Shown one piece after another: positions 22,774-34,658 of a stretch of DNA of 64,000 nt. Position numbers and translations under genes: made by a program. Numbering within the stretch: the first letter of the stretch is position 1; each line of letters starts with the position of its first letter. This DNA comes from Diadema setosum. Taxonomy: Eukaryota > Echinodermata > Echinoidea > Diadematoida > Diadematidae. The DNA lies in contig NC_092705.1 in NCBI RefSeq assembly GCF_964275005.1, forward strand, positions 9,660,641-9,724,640. The letters are read 5' to 3'. The notes below the pieces were generated by a model. The model was not told where the DNA came from, did not search any database, and worked only from the letters and a program-made list of their open reading frames with translations.

Positions 22774-25304
22774 TTATTGAAACATGAAGACACCATACAG
22801 GTCATATGCTGCTGTCAATCTGCCAAATGTGGTATCATCAATCAAGTCTATGTATGCCTGGTATGGAAAGACACTGCGGAGATTCTTGATGACATCTGTA
22901 TACTCAGCAGCTTCCTCTTCAGGCAGGGACTCTAGAAATGTCTTCCATCACATTCGATGTAGTGCCTCAGCCATAAGTTTGTGGCACCTGATGCTTCTGT
23001 GGAACTGTCGTCCTGTCATGACTCCATTGACTGACCCACCAGCAAGCACTTCAGATTCGATGAGGATATCCTCCGGTCCGGCATCTCTAAATCTTGTCCC
23101 AATACAGGCCAGCATTGTCATGGCAGTATGGAATGCTCCAAGCTGCAGTACTATTCATTTCTGGAAGATTGGAGTTTGCCACCGTACGGACTGTACCTTA
23201 GCATATATTGCCTGGTCTACTACAACAACGACAGAGTCTAACTTCAACGAGTCAGCGATGTCAATACTTCGATGAAGCAGAGTGTTGACAGCATTCATTT
23301 GTGTGGGTGAGGCGTCGATGACAGGAAGATAAGCTACGGTTGCCTTTGGTGGAATGCTGTTAACAAGCATCTGATTATATCCGGTCCATCCTGGCAGAAG
23401 GCGGCTACTGTCTGGTACAGGATACTTGGTGATAAAGTACCTGTTGTCTATACGTCTTGCAGCCTGGATCGGTTCGGAGTACTCAGGCTCTTCCTTTTGG
23501 AGCTTCAGTTCAGGTCCTAGTGGTTGCGGGTTGGCCTTCTTGGTACCAAAAAATGGCACAAGTACCTCTTCTGATGCTTTGAGTGTTCGTTCTTTTGTCT
23601 TCTTGACTGAAACAGATGTCTCCGGTGGTTGATCTATTGGAGCTGGCTTATGCTGTATGGCAATCCCGTTAGTGTTGTGGGTTGTGCCTCTCCCCAACAG
23701 AGTCTCCTCACCAAAGTCATTATTGTCCCATACCAGTGTGGTGTAAACACCCTCTTGCAGACAAGATGGTACATATGTACTTTGTTTTCGCCATTTTGAA
23801 TCTCCTTCTTGGCCAGCGCAGTATTATGCTCGAGGACCTTGGTGTGGGACGTGGCATGTCCGAAGCCATTTAGAAGCCCAATCAGTTGTGCTGACCCAGT
23901 GATGTGGCGAACAGCCATGGCGAGTGACGTTTGCTTTGGCATTGCCTTCCTTCCTTTTGAAGTAAGATATATAATATCCTGCGACAGGGACAATATTCGT
24001 CTATGTTGCTCTTCTGGCAGTGTTACAAACTTATCGCCTTCAGGATCTTCATTGAAACCAACCATCCATGAGAGGAAGTTGTAGAGCTTAGTTGGAACGA
24101 TCTTCTCTGCTGTGCCCAGTGTCAGATGTGTTGAGTCTGGTGGCCATTGCATAGTTTGTGTTGGTATATCTTCAATTTCTTTCTTCAAATATATGGCGAT
24201 GTTGTACATCTCTGTCAGAGTGGATCCTGTTGCTCTTCTTCGTTGTAAAACAAAGCCTTTATCTTCCTCCGAGTTTGTGCTGGTGTCAGTACCGGACAGT
24301 CTATCAATGGAAGCCCTGCTGTTAGCAAAAAGGGTCTCTGCCGAAAGCTGCTTAGCATATACAATGTCGCTCTCATTAGGATTCTTTGGTCTTGCAAATC
24401 TTAGACATGGGTATGTACTTTGTAGTTGACCCTTCAAACCGTTTGTTTTATAAGAACTGTCATCCACCTTCTCAACTTAGGCGCTGGCCAGCTTTACTAA
24501 CAATACATACACGATGGCATGTCAAAGACATGTATCGGTATATATTGCATCATATTATTATGATGTAGATTGTAGTCTATTTAATTTTTCTATTTTTAAA
24601 TGAGCGCCATTTTACCAATGCCTTTTGGCAATGGTGAGGGCATCATTTTTTTTTTTCAACTCAACTCAAGTCACATCTAGATCTAGACACTAACAAACAA
24701 GTAACGTTGCTAAGCCGTGATTACACGCGACTATATTTTTAATTGCATGTAGGAAATCATTTCTTATTTCAGTTTAGAAAAAAAAAAAACCCCATGGTTA
24801 TTGATTGGTTGCTGACATGAATTTTTAATCAATATTTGGCACCGTTCATTCATGATCTTGACTTGGGCCTTGCCCTTAAGGCTTGGCGTAACATGACTAG
24901 ATCAAGGCCTAGGCCTATCACAAGTAAATGATCACATGCAATTTCCCGTGAAAATACTCTCAAGTAAACTCACCTTCATCTTCCAGTTCAGCTTTCTCCT
25001 GCTTTCTCTTAGCTTGGTCAACCTTTGTCTTATCTGTAAATTGCTGGTAGCATTTTCGATGAAAACCTGCTTGTTGTGGAATTTCAACGCTGTCGCTGGT
25101 TGTGTTGATCATTGCCAGAAAGTCTGTTGCAATTTTGGCCTTTTTGCCGTCGGAATATTTCCAAATTGCAGCACTAGTCAAAACTTTGGCCCACGTTGTT
25201 GCATTAAATGCCTTTAAATCATCGTCAGAAGCACTTTCGGAGTGAATAAAACACTTCAATTCTGAACTTGTTGACGAACAAGCAGCCGTAGCATCGGTCG
25301 CCAT
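22774..25304 (-). pseudogene. Broken member of an invertebrate multicopy family; Cys/His N-terminus, possible RNase H-like core
   Basis: Minus-strand coding blocks run from 25304 to 22774. The first exon (25304-24974, MATDATAACSS... to EDEG) carries a short Cys/His segment, GFHRKCYQQFTDK, and ends at a clean GTGAGT donor; an intron of roughly 500 bp follows. The second part (about 24467-22774) has blocks HITGSAQLIGLLNGFGH, then GRGTTHNTNGIAIQ, YLPVIDASPTQMNAVN with VVVVDQAIYAK, and LGAFHTAMTMLACIGTR with GPEDILIESEVLAGGSVNG, ending FMFQ-stop at 22774-22776. I remember this block order from uncharacterised multicopy proteins of corals, hydra, sea urchins and amphioxus. The frame is broken at least three times, including a frame change before the GTTHNTNG block and stops after QTPIFQK and inside the last block, so this copy is probably dead. 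Acidic residues beside WDN-, VVVDQ- and ILIES-like strands resemble an RNase H/DDE layout, which is inference. It could be a transposase-like gene or a repeatedly duplicated host gene. No terminal inverted repeats were recognised. Confidence 0.6.
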
Positions 25305-25308
25305 CTTG
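25297..25308 (-). promoter_or_regulatory. YY1-like motif over a start codon
   Basis: On the minus strand the bases read CAAGATGGCGAC, the YY1 consensus core that often overlaps translation starts in animals. It contains the likely ATG (25304-25302) of the Cys/His family gene. This supports 25304 rather than the in-frame ATG at 25319 as the start. Confidence 0.4.
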
Positions 25309-25319
25309 GTTGTCAACAT

Positions 25320-27517
25320 AGAATTCGATTGCGATCGCGAACGTATGAGCCCAAAAATGCTGCCTTCTGATTGGCCAGAATCACGTAAACCAGAAGCCAG
25401 CGTGTATTATAATAGCAGTTGTTCACGAATAATAACCATTGAAATAAACGTCAGAATTATTTTATTTTCATCAGTTTGGGAGTATAATCGTGAGGAGAAC
25501 AAAGTGTTTCTGCATGTTTTATAATATTTGGAAGATTATCATGAATTTTATTTCTAACACCACTGATCAGACCACGCAAAAACATGATACAATTACATGG
25601 CCTACCGACTAATATGCTTGACATGTTTATACAATTTCGCCTGGAAGAAAGGGCTCTAACGTTTAAAAGATGTTGTTGTAGATACGTAGGCTGTGGCAAT
25701 TTGCATATTTGTTCTTCCTTCCTTCTGACTGAAATATCAAACTATATTTGGCTACAAGGAACCTTGTATATACACATGACAAGACTCTCTCTTACAGAGT
25801 GTTGCACCCGAGTGTACATGTAGATGTGTTGGGATTTGCTGATGTAGACTGTAAACAGGTTAAGATTGTTCACATCATCAGTTCTGTAGTTTTCAGTATT
25901 TCTCTTCCCAAACTGTATATTGCTAAATGTTTACAATTCTAAATCCAAAGACTGGATGTAATTGTATGATGTTGGCATTGCACTGATTAAAAGTGTGTCC
26001 AGTTCTTGGATTAAAGAATTGCAAATATTGTATCTTGACCGGATGGATGATGGTAGTTGTATGCAACTACATATATTACAATTTTTATCCAAGTAAAAGA
26101 GACATAGACCTGAAATGTTCAAACATTGTGTGGTGACTCTGCAGATACAAAAAAAAAAAAAACGTAAAAAAGAAAAAGAAAAAAAAAGAACCTTAAAGAG
26201 AAATAGAATCACATTGTAAGTGACAAGTGTGTCACTGGGCATTCCAAAGAAAAACTTATACGATATATATATATATATATATATATTAATTTTGTTTCAA
26301 ATGTCATAAGGTATATTTTGCAGTCGCCACATCCAAGGTGAATAATATTATGTCTGATTGTAAAAACTGATAAGCATGTTCACTGACGTTAAGCTGAAAG
26401 TGTTCATCAGGATATAAACAGTGGCTGATACACTCCATGGTGGCCTGTACTTTACCAAAAGAAGAAGAAAAGAAGATGGCAATTGAATCTGAAGATATAT
26501 TGATATGTGCTGAATCATTTTTCACACTGGATGGCAGATATACACTGTACCTATACTGTTTACTGAAACATATGATTGATATTTTTGCAGCAAATACAAC
26601 CAAATGTATTTTTTCTCTCGTAAATGTAGATACATTGTAATATATGATATATGCCTCATATGTAGAACTACACACATTATAGCTATATTAAAAAAAAAAC
26701 AAACAAATTAATTGCTCTTTAATATCATAAATGCAAAATCAAGTCGACTGTGTATGCATCGGCATCATACAAGTAAAGAACTTAGCTACAGTTAAGATTC
26801 ATGAAAAGTCTGTAACAGCAGGTCTGATCAGCATTTGTAAAATATCTCCAGTGAAAGAAGCTATACCGAAGCAAGTATCGTTAATTACTGATTCAGTTGT
26901 CCTTCACATCCAACAAAGGCTGAACATGTTAGGGTTTCAATGTCAGTGCATATATGCATACAAATAATAAACATTACATAGGAGTTTCAGAATGTAATTC
27001 AAAGATATTTCTTTGCTGCATTGCATATTGACATTGATTTTCAATCACATTGGCTTGGCATTTGACACTGAAATGAAATGATATCATACTCGTCATTTCC
27101 TTTTCACATTCAAAGGGCATATATTGGGTAGTGCTTCAATCAGTGTGAAGATTTTGATCTGTCAATATTTTCTTCCAAGTGTATGTCATAGAGAAAGAAT
27201 TGTAAGCATCTTTGATTAAGTCGTAGCATGACAAGCGAGAAGGTCTCTGTGGTCTTCGTCAGTTTGCTGTACTTACGTCAGTTTTGAATTGCAATAATTT
27301 CTGCAGTCGAGAGAACAAAAATATCAAGAATTCTTTCGAGAGTGACTCATGCACTTTGAATTCTTTGCCTTCCAAGACTGCATCTTGTATTTGCTGAAAT
27401 AAAGGCTGAGGTCCAGTGTTGAATGTTTATTCATGCAATTTTATAGGAAAAGATGTTTCACCATTTTCACATGCATGTGGTTCTAGGTGATCTGTGATGT
27501 TACAATCATTGCTGTCA
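25320..27517. other. Intergenic, no recognised feature except simple repeats
   Basis: Upstream side of the Cys/His family pseudogene. There is a (TA)n run at about 26263-26286 and A-rich patches near 26147-26190. No coding block with homology was seen on either strand. Confidence 0.5.
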
Positions 27518-28098
27518 TTTAAAGGGGAAGTCCAGTCCGAATATATGTTAGTCTAATAAGAAAGAGTAAAATATTACGAGCTCGATGGTATAATTTTGAT
27601 CGAAATCGGATAAAAAGTAAAGAAGTTATGACATTTTGAAGTTTTGCTATTTTTTAGGGAAACAGTTCTTGAACAGTCAATATGAACATGCAAATGGCAA
27701 AGTGAGCATGTCATCCCTTCACAACTACATACACTGTAGTTTGTACATAAAATTTTGAAATTTTCCGTTCTTCATTCAAACGCAATTATGTCCGAGGCTC
27801 AAATCCTCGTATATCTAACTGATCACTATTCTGAAGTTATTCAACCAGGAATAACATCATGTTTCAGACTTCAATGACAGAAAAATTGAATTTTCAAAAT
27901 TTTTTCTACACGATCAATGGAAAATTGTATTCATATCCACTGTACAAGAACTGTTTTGCAGAAATTAACAAAATTTCAAAATGTCATAATTTCCTTATAT
28001 TTCGTCCAATTTCAGTCAAATTTTTACCATTGAACTCGTAAGATTTTACTCTTTTTTATCAGACTAACGTATCTTTGGACTGGGTTTCCCCCTTTAAA
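27518..28098. mobile_element. TTTAAA-bounded foldback family G (~580 bp)
   Basis: Ends TTTAAAGGGGAAGTCCAGTC and GGACTGGGTTTCCCCCTTTAAA are inverted copies. The arms continue with ATTAGACTAACATATA-like and GAAATCGGAT/ATTTCAGTCAAAT words for about 130 bases. Non-coding. Confidence 0.7.
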
Positions 28099-28430
28099 GT
28101 CGTGACCCACTTTCGTCATTCCATGTGAGATATCAGCAAGAAGCTGTTGACCCTCATTGGTAGATGTGTCTAGGCTTGAAGAATTATTTTCTCTTCTGGT
28201 GTGTATATAATTATCAAGACATGAATGGGATATGCATGTATGTGAGACAGCAATTTCTATCGTGTTATCGAGAAGTTTTTTTATGGTTTATTTATACTCC
28301 AAAGTGTGGCGTTCTTTCGTTCTGTCTACTGGATATTTATGATATTGATTTGCTGTAAATTCAAGAAAACATGATGTACAGCTGAGAATGATATTTTCAT
28401 TCTCATTATCAGCTTTTTGTGAATGGATGT

Positions 28431-28925
28431 TTAAAGGGATGGTATAGTATTGGATGAGGTTAGGATTCAGCCTTTAACTTTTTGCAAGATACTTAGAAAA
28501 CACTTCATGAAATGTTAAAGTGCATATAATTCTGTTGGGAATTTAAAGTTTATTTGATGAAAATCGGTTTTGAAATGGCTGATATATCAAAAAACAAAGT
28601 AAAACAAAGCAATTCTAATAAAAGGTGGGTCCCACCTTTTATTAGGATAGCTCTGTTTTTTGATATCTCAGCCAATTTAAAACCAATTTTCATCAAATGA
28701 ACTTTGAATTCCAGTAAGAATTATATCGTCGGTTGAGAATGATAAGGGCGTTAAGTTGTCACAAAACCCATAGTGTTCAAGATGACTTAACGCCCTTCTC
28801 ATTCTCAACAGGCGATATCCTCTTTGATATTTCACAAGAGGTTTCTTATTATCTCAAAGAATCGTCATCAAAAATTGTTGGAAACCTGTAGCCCCATCTC
28901 AACAGAAACTGTACCATCCCTTTAA
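28431..28925. mobile_element. Foldback MITE family A, copy 3, with a nested hairpin
   Basis: Ends TTAAAGGGATGGTATAGT and ACTGTACCATCCCTTTAA. The centre is a perfect AAAGGTGGGTCCCACCTTT palindrome. The right arm is lengthened by a separate 96-bp hairpin element (28723-28818) absent from the other copies. Confidence 0.8.
28723..28818. mobile_element. 96-bp hairpin element nested in MITE A3
   Basis: ATATCGTCGGTTGAGAATG and then AAGGGCGTTAAGT are mirrored by ACTTAACGCCCTT and CATTCTCAACAGGCGATAT. The host arm continues normally on both sides (TTAT ... CCTCTTTGATATTTC). A transcript of it would fold into a long stem. Confidence 0.7.
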
Positions 28926-29184
28926 AGCCAAATGATAAGCTCACTTTTTGCAAATCCATCATAGCTTTAGGGAAGGAAAGGGTGATATGTTTTCTCTGTT
29001 TATGGCATGCTACTTAACTTCTGAAGCGTTTCTTGGCAGGATTAACAATTTCGTTGTCCCTTGTGGCAAGTAAAGTCATTCTGTAACTAAGCAAATGCTT
29101 ACTCTTTGAAGATCACCTGAGGTAATCTCTATATTCTCCACTTTACACACACACACACACACACACTCCCCTTATATTTTTCCT

Positions 29185-29548
29185 TTAAGGGGAAGGCTAG
29201 TAACTGATCAGTGGGAATCAGTGAAAATGCTGGGAGATGATTGTTCCAATCCTTATGGGATTCATTCAAGAGTTCATTGTGTATCTATTGTTGTGTGAAA
29301 ATGATTTGCTTCAGAATGGTCTCATATTCAAGTAATGTGCAGTTTAATGCTTCCAGGTTAGCGTCCCTGGTCAGTGACGGAGCATTAATCTGCACATTAC
29401 TTGAATATGAGACCGTTCTGAAGCAAATCATTTTCACACAACAATAGATATGCAATGAACTCTTGAATGAATCCCATAAGGATTGGAACAATCATCTCCC
29501 AGCATTTCCACTGATTCCCACTGATCAGTTACTAGCCTTCCCCTTTAA
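29185..29548. mobile_element. Foldback MITE family B, copy 1 (TTAA-bounded)
   Basis: Left TTAAGGGGAAGGCTAGTAAC and right GTTACTAGCCTTCCCCTTTAA mirror each other, and arms of about 165 bp remain very similar through GCTTCAGAATGGTCTCATAT. The two strands therefore encode almost the same meaningless frame. Preceded by a (CA)n run at 29143-29166. Second copy at 45669-46027. Confidence 0.85.
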
Positions 29549-30012
29549 TATCAACATTCATGCGACTCGAGAAAAGGCATACTATGAAGGCATCACTTTC
29601 TGAGCCTATGCCATCAGTTATAGTCTTAAATCTGTTGTCAACTGATGCCATATCATTGATGCAAATTATTTTACCCCTTTAGTTTACCCTAGCACCCTTT
29701 ACTATGTTTTCAGGAACTTCCATGATTTCATCGATCCTTTCTATGCAATCATGTGGTTGGGTAGGGGAAGGACTATGCTAAACCTTTATATGTCACAAAT
29801 ACCATACAGCATAGTGGCACTACACTCTTTCCCTAGCATGTAGCTTTTCATACCATTCTCTTGTTCTCCATGTTCTATCCTCACAAACTCGTATCACCTG
29901 ACTGTTGGATAATATATGATGTCAAGTGCCCACACAATTCACTGACAGGGTAACTTCTGGTATTAAAATCACTAAGCAGGGGATCACTCCTCCCCCCCCC
30001 CCCTCGCCCCCA

Positions 30013-30105
30013 TTAACCCGTTGAGGACGAGTCCCGAGTACACTCGGGCAGGGGTCTATGGGAAATGCGTGTTGTAGCAAAATTAGCCCGTCCTCAATGG
30101 GTTAA
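30013..30105. mobile_element. Short TTAA-bounded MITE family C, copy 2
   Basis: 93 bp with ends TTAACCCGTTGAGGACGAG and CGTCCTCAATGGGTTAA and core GAGTACACTCGGGCAGG. This is the best-preserved copy of the family. Confidence 0.8.
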
Positions 30106-30577
30106 ACAGTTTCATTCATCTTGACCTCTCTGTTCAACTCAAGAAGTGCCTTTCATTGTTCGATATATACCTTGATGTGTTTCACTTCCATACTTACATG
30201 TGCTGAAGTGTTTCACATGTATAGCATGCTAGCTGCGTGTTTATAGCCAGGTTGGTACTGCGTAATGCTACTTGTAGTGTACAATTTGCATTGAATGGGA
30301 AAAGCCCATGGTAATACTAATTGATGTGTAATTGCTGTCATGGGGCATGTAGGTGCAAAGATTTATAGTGATGACTGCTGCAGAGCCTCTTTTTAACATA
30401 GCCCAAAGCTGCAGCATAGTAGATTGTGCATTATGTAGAGTGATTTATGCTCCCATACGATGAAGACATGAATATATGTAATTGATAATTAACTGTATGA
30501 TAAACAAGGTATATATGTATTAATTATATACACTGTATGCATACTCAGATGGTGGTATGGGCTAATTAGGATGATGT

Positions 30578-30784
30578 ACTGTATAGGCTGTTATTTTCGT
30601 TAATTTTGCGAATCACAGTTGGACCGCGAATTTAACAACTCACAAAAATGTTGCCGTGCGCTAGGGTAATATGGCGCATTTACTATAGCCTCAATGTCAA
30701 TTCGCGAAAACATCTTGCAAAAATGTCTGTCACCTCCTCATTCGCGAAAATATCTGTACGCGAAAATAACAGCTTATCCAGTAT
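30578..30784. mobile_element. TA-flanked MITE of the GCGAAAAT type
   Basis: Ends TACTGTATAGGCTGTTATTT and AAATAACAGCTTATCCAGTA are inverted copies. Inside are GCGAATTTAACAACTCAC, TTCGCGAAAACATCTTGC and ATATCTGTACGCG, shared with 50229-50412. Confidence 0.7.
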
Positions 30785-31047
30785 TGTTTCCTTCTGTGAA
30801 CAAACATTTTCTGGTATCGGGACTTGCCAATATTTTCATGCATGGGTGCCCTAGAAGTGTTCAGTGTAAGTATGAAATATTATTGCGATGCAGCACTTAA
30901 AAGGCTATATTTATCAAGTAATAAATATTTAATCTAATGGAGTGATGTCAAGTAATATAAAGTATTGGTACGAGGAAATCCAAGGCAGAAATGTGTAGAA
31001 AATAACTACCATATGTATGTATGCATTGGAATGTGAATCTGCTTATG

Positions 31048-31404
31048 TTAAAGGCATAATTCACCATTTGCAGATGAAAGCATTAGTGCTTTAAAATAGT
31101 TCTAAAATGTGAGTTAGGGATAGAAACAACCACTGTCAAAATTTGAATCCGTATAATCGATGTTAAGTGTTGTTAAATGCACAAAATGTGAACAATAGTT
31201 ATAATAAAAATGTTTCCAGACTAAACCGTATACAGTTACGGTTTACTGAGAAAAACCCTGATATCTCCGTATATTTTAGGTTTTATTGCAAATATTTCAT
31301 ATGGTAGGATGTTTTATGATACAACAGACCTACACATATGCATCAAATGTGATATCTTGAACATTTTTGAAATCACTGCTCCCAAAGGTAAACTGGACCT
31401 TTAA
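31048..31404. mobile_element. TTAA-bounded foldback, diverged
   Basis: Ends TTAAAGGCATAATTCACC and GTAAACTGGACCTTTAA are loosely inverted and the interior is AT-rich. The general look is that of families A, B and G, but no second copy is in the window. Confidence 0.45.
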
Positions 31405-31918
31405 ATTTAAAAAAAAAAAAAAAAAAAAATCAAGGGTTAGCTTGATAAAAGTGATTGAAAATGCCTTGTATACTTATATATTATCAATTCCATGAAAACA
31501 TTGAATCGGTCATAACTCCTTGCAGAGTCGAGAGAGCCTTTGAAAATGAGCAAAACAGCGATTATGTCAAAAATAATTGTTGGAGTGAGTTAAAGGAGTA
31601 TTTATTGTTGATGTTTGTTACAGCTAACAATGTATTAAATGACCACGGTCAATATATTCTCTTATAGGCAGCAGATATTGACAAATTGAATTATCAATTT
31701 AAGTAGCTCTTAGTGCAATAGTGAAAACATTGGTGATTTACATCTCGCCAGTGTTTTGTTATGAAACTTTGACGAATATGACAAATTCTTGCAATCTACA
31801 ATTTACCTTCGTAGGAAGCCACCGTAAAATAGCCATGGGCTTTAGTCTTAATAAATATTTGAACTTCAAACTGTCTTCCAGTGCATTTTTCATGACATGT
31901 CCAGTCAAGAAATAAAGT

Positions 31919-32727
31919 GGAACCTTGTTATAACAAAGCTGGATATACAACATGTAGCAAGATCCCTGATACAATGAATTAATTTTGCAGGTCATGTTCC
32001 TTTTATATTCTTTTGTTTTTATCCCTAATATAACAAGATACAGTATTCATCGCATAATGGGGACAGGTTGGGAGTAGCAAACACGGCCCCTTTAAGCGAG
32101 GTGCCCGATTTCGCGATGAGCACTCACCATACACTAACGGCATACGACATGTTCATGTAGTGCGCACACACACACACACACACACATGTATGCATACTGA
32201 CGTACTGTACATGTACATAAATACACAACCACGCTACCCCTCGGCGCGACCCTCTAGCTCTCCCTGCACATGGCTTTGCTTATATGTATATAGGGGAGAA
32301 GAATGTTCGTGAAAGCATGTGTTTCGCAATGGCATGGATACTTATACACGGCTCTTTCGTGGCTATGCATGTACGTGTACTGGATGGACGGAGGTCAACA
32401 CACACCAGTCCGAAGCTTGCTTTGTAAGTTCGATGTAAACGACAACTGATAGGGAATCTTTGAAATATTGTTGTATTTTGGTAGAGTTTTTGTGTAAAAT
32501 ATCAACAAAATCAAAGATCGCTTGAAGAAAAATTGTCCGTTTATCAGAGGTCCCTGCCCGATTATCCAGTGAAAATAACATGCATCGGAAATGTTTCTGG
32601 GAAGCGTATGTCATTTAAGCGAGGTTCCCGATTATCAGATGCCCGATTATGCGATGAATACTGTACCTGATATAACAAGAAAAGTACAGTGGTCCCAAGC
32701 AGCTTGTTATAACAAGGTTCCCCTGTA
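31919..32727. mobile_element. pogo/Tigger-like non-autonomous element, outer of a nested pair
   Basis: Ends GGAACCTTGTTATAACAA and TTGTTATAACAAGGTTCC are perfect inverted copies, with more GATATAACAAG-type words inward. Tc1/mariner-pogo elements often have such ends with a CAG tip; here the right tip reads CCCCTGTA. Bases 32041-32663 belong to a second element inserted in it. Confidence 0.65.
32041..32663. mobile_element. pogo-like element nested inside another, TA target
   Basis: Ends CAGTATTCATCGCATAATGG and GATTATGCGATGAATACTG are inverted copies, flanked by TA on both sides (32039-32040 and 32664-32665). The interior repeats TTAAGCGAGGT-CCCGATT at both sides and holds a (CA)n run at about 32165-32187. 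Non-coding. Confidence 0.7.
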
Positions 32728-32740
32728 TTTTTAGGCATTG

Positions 32741-33291
32741 TTACCTCCGCCAAGGGGGGAGGTTATGTTTTCGTTACTGTTGGTTTGTTTGTTAGTTAGT
32801 TCATTCGTTTGTCCGTGTGCAAAATAACTCAAAAAGTAGTTAACGGATTGGGATGAAACTTGCAGGAAAGGCTGGGAATGACACAAGTAACAAACGATTA
32901 ACTTTTGGTAGTGATCCATGAATTTTGGGGGGAATTTATGAAGGATTTTTGATATTTTGGCAGGTAGGGTCAATGAACTTGGGACTTCAGGCTGCGCGTA
33001 TTTGAGGTTTGCATGCGCGCACTAAAGTGCGTGCTCCACTTTCTGCTAGGGCGAGGCGTGCTGTGCAGCTGAGGGTTTATGACGTAACAAAGGCTTCTAT
33101 ATTGGGAAATTGGGCGGCTTTCAGCACACAATGCAGTACGTATAATGGGTGGAAATCACTGATCTCTATGGAAGAGTCCAAAGAGCTTTTCCCCAGTGGT
33201 ACAGAGGAGAAAAATCTCTTTGGGAAGAGCAAGATCATCGGTGGAAAGTAACTGCTTGGTGGAGGTCTGCGCTCTCAGAGTGCTTTTCTAG
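32741..33291 (+). mobile_element. Helitron-like element family H2, copy 2
   Basis: TTACCTCCGCCAAGGGGGG at the start; TTGGTGGAGG, hairpin GCGCTCTCAGAGTGC and TTTTCTAG, then T, at the end. Internal words GTTAACGGATTGGGATGAAA and TGCGCGCACTAAAGTGCG match copy 1. It starts about 14 bp beyond the nested pogo-like pair. Confidence 0.75.
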
Positions 33292-34491
33292 TTCAATTTT
33301 GTAGTCTGCACCAATCTCTCACTTTCATATATGTACCTCTGTTCTTCCATACAATCATAATACAAACTGTGTTGGATAAATTCTCTGGCGATACTCCTCA
33401 TACATATCCCTGGAGAAAACACGACCAAATAGAGACACTTACTTAGTTCATTAATGTATGTACATATACAAAATATTTATTTCAAAAAAATCAAAACACA
33501 CAGTGCTTTATAGACATATTCTTTTTCACATTCTATAAATTTCCTTGTCAAACTTACTTTTTAGTCATGAGCTTTATTTTGCACAGACTTTATACAAAAT
33601 ATGTTATTTCAAAGTTGTTACTCGAGTTATATGTAGTCTGCAAAAAAAAAAAAAAAAAAACCACCAAATTTATTTAATGACACCTAATGGTGTGCTCACA
33701 CTTTACAGCTATCTAGGATATTACACTGCCTCCATTCTACATTCAGAATGTTGACCCTATTGCATGAGCCTGCTGCGAGAAAATGTATCTTGATTTCTGC
33801 ACCCACAACTTGTGAATGAGAACTAAACGGTAGTTTACCAACTCGCTGAAAAATGGTCATTTGCAATATGCATTAAGCAAAAATATCAGCAGGACTGCAA
33901 GAAGTGATACTGCTGTTTACTGAAATCAATAAAATACCTGCAAAGTGACTTGAGCATATGCAAGCATGTTATAATATCATACAAAAAGTGAAAAATTATC
34001 CTAAAAGTGAGATTTTTTAGCCTAGCCTTTGTTTTAGGAAGAAAGAAACAAAGCTCTCTTGAGGCTAAAACACTCGTGAATCTTCCTATTAATGACAAGT
34101 AGTGATACATTCCTATTGGGGGGGGGGGGGGGGAAAGATGTCACCTTTGCAATACAATTTTTGTCACGTCTGAGGAAAATTCTCATATTCTTGCTTCTCT
34201 AGAACATAGCCTCTGAAGGAAACGTAACATGAAATATGTGAAAAATTTGTCATCACTCAACTGGTACTCTTTATATTAGAGATACACAATTTGTACAGCA
34301 CATGAACTTGATCATCAAATGATACCACTCGGTCATCTTTTTCAGATACATACATTGCTTTACATCTTACAATGGAACAGAAGATCATTAAAGCAAAGCT
34401 TTAAATTGATAAATAAATGTTTCTCTTACGTGGTTTCCTTTTCTATTACTTTACGGAGATAATTCCATATAACTTGACGACAACATAACTG
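33292..34491. other. Intergenic, nothing recognised
   Basis: AT-rich, with an A-run at about 33642-33660 and a G-run at 34119-34133. No repeat family or coding block was recognised. It lies downstream of LAMTOR4. Confidence 0.5.
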
Positions 34492-34658
34492 CAGGGGCGG
34501 ATCCAGGAATTCCGTAAAGAGGGGGCGGCTTTACAAAATTAAAGGGGGGTGCACGCATCCCTCCCCCCATTATTTTCTTATTATTTCTTGTTTTGACAAA
34601 AAAAGGGGGGCGTGCGCCCGGTGCACTCCCCCCCCCCCCCTCCCTGGATCCGCCACTG
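34492..34658. mobile_element. hAT-like MITE family I, copy 1
   Basis: Ends CAGGGGCGGATCCAGG and CCTGGATCCGCCACTG are inverted copies with one mismatch, followed inward by G- and C-runs and GTGCACGC/GCGTGCGC words. The CAGGGGCGGA tip is typical of hAT derivatives. No convincing 8-bp duplication was found. Copy 2 at 35452. Confidence 0.65.

Noticed and set aside
22784-23275. 163-codon plus-strand frame
   Set aside because: It lies antisense to the last blocks of the Cys/His family gene, whose minus-strand peptide has family motifs.
23634-23745. Last ~35 residues of the large minus-strand frame of the Cys/His family gene
   Set aside because: After a frame change they are off-frame. The neighbouring frame carries the family block GTTHNTNG, so this stretch is not real protein.
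25457-25699. 80-codon minus-strand frame upstream of the Cys/His family gene
   Set aside because: Looked briefly like a LINE C-terminus, but no conserved motif could be matched.
29241-29491. Near-identical 68-codon frames on both strands, again at 45656-45961
   Set aside because: They arise because MITE family B is a palindrome. The peptide is arm sequence, not a gene.
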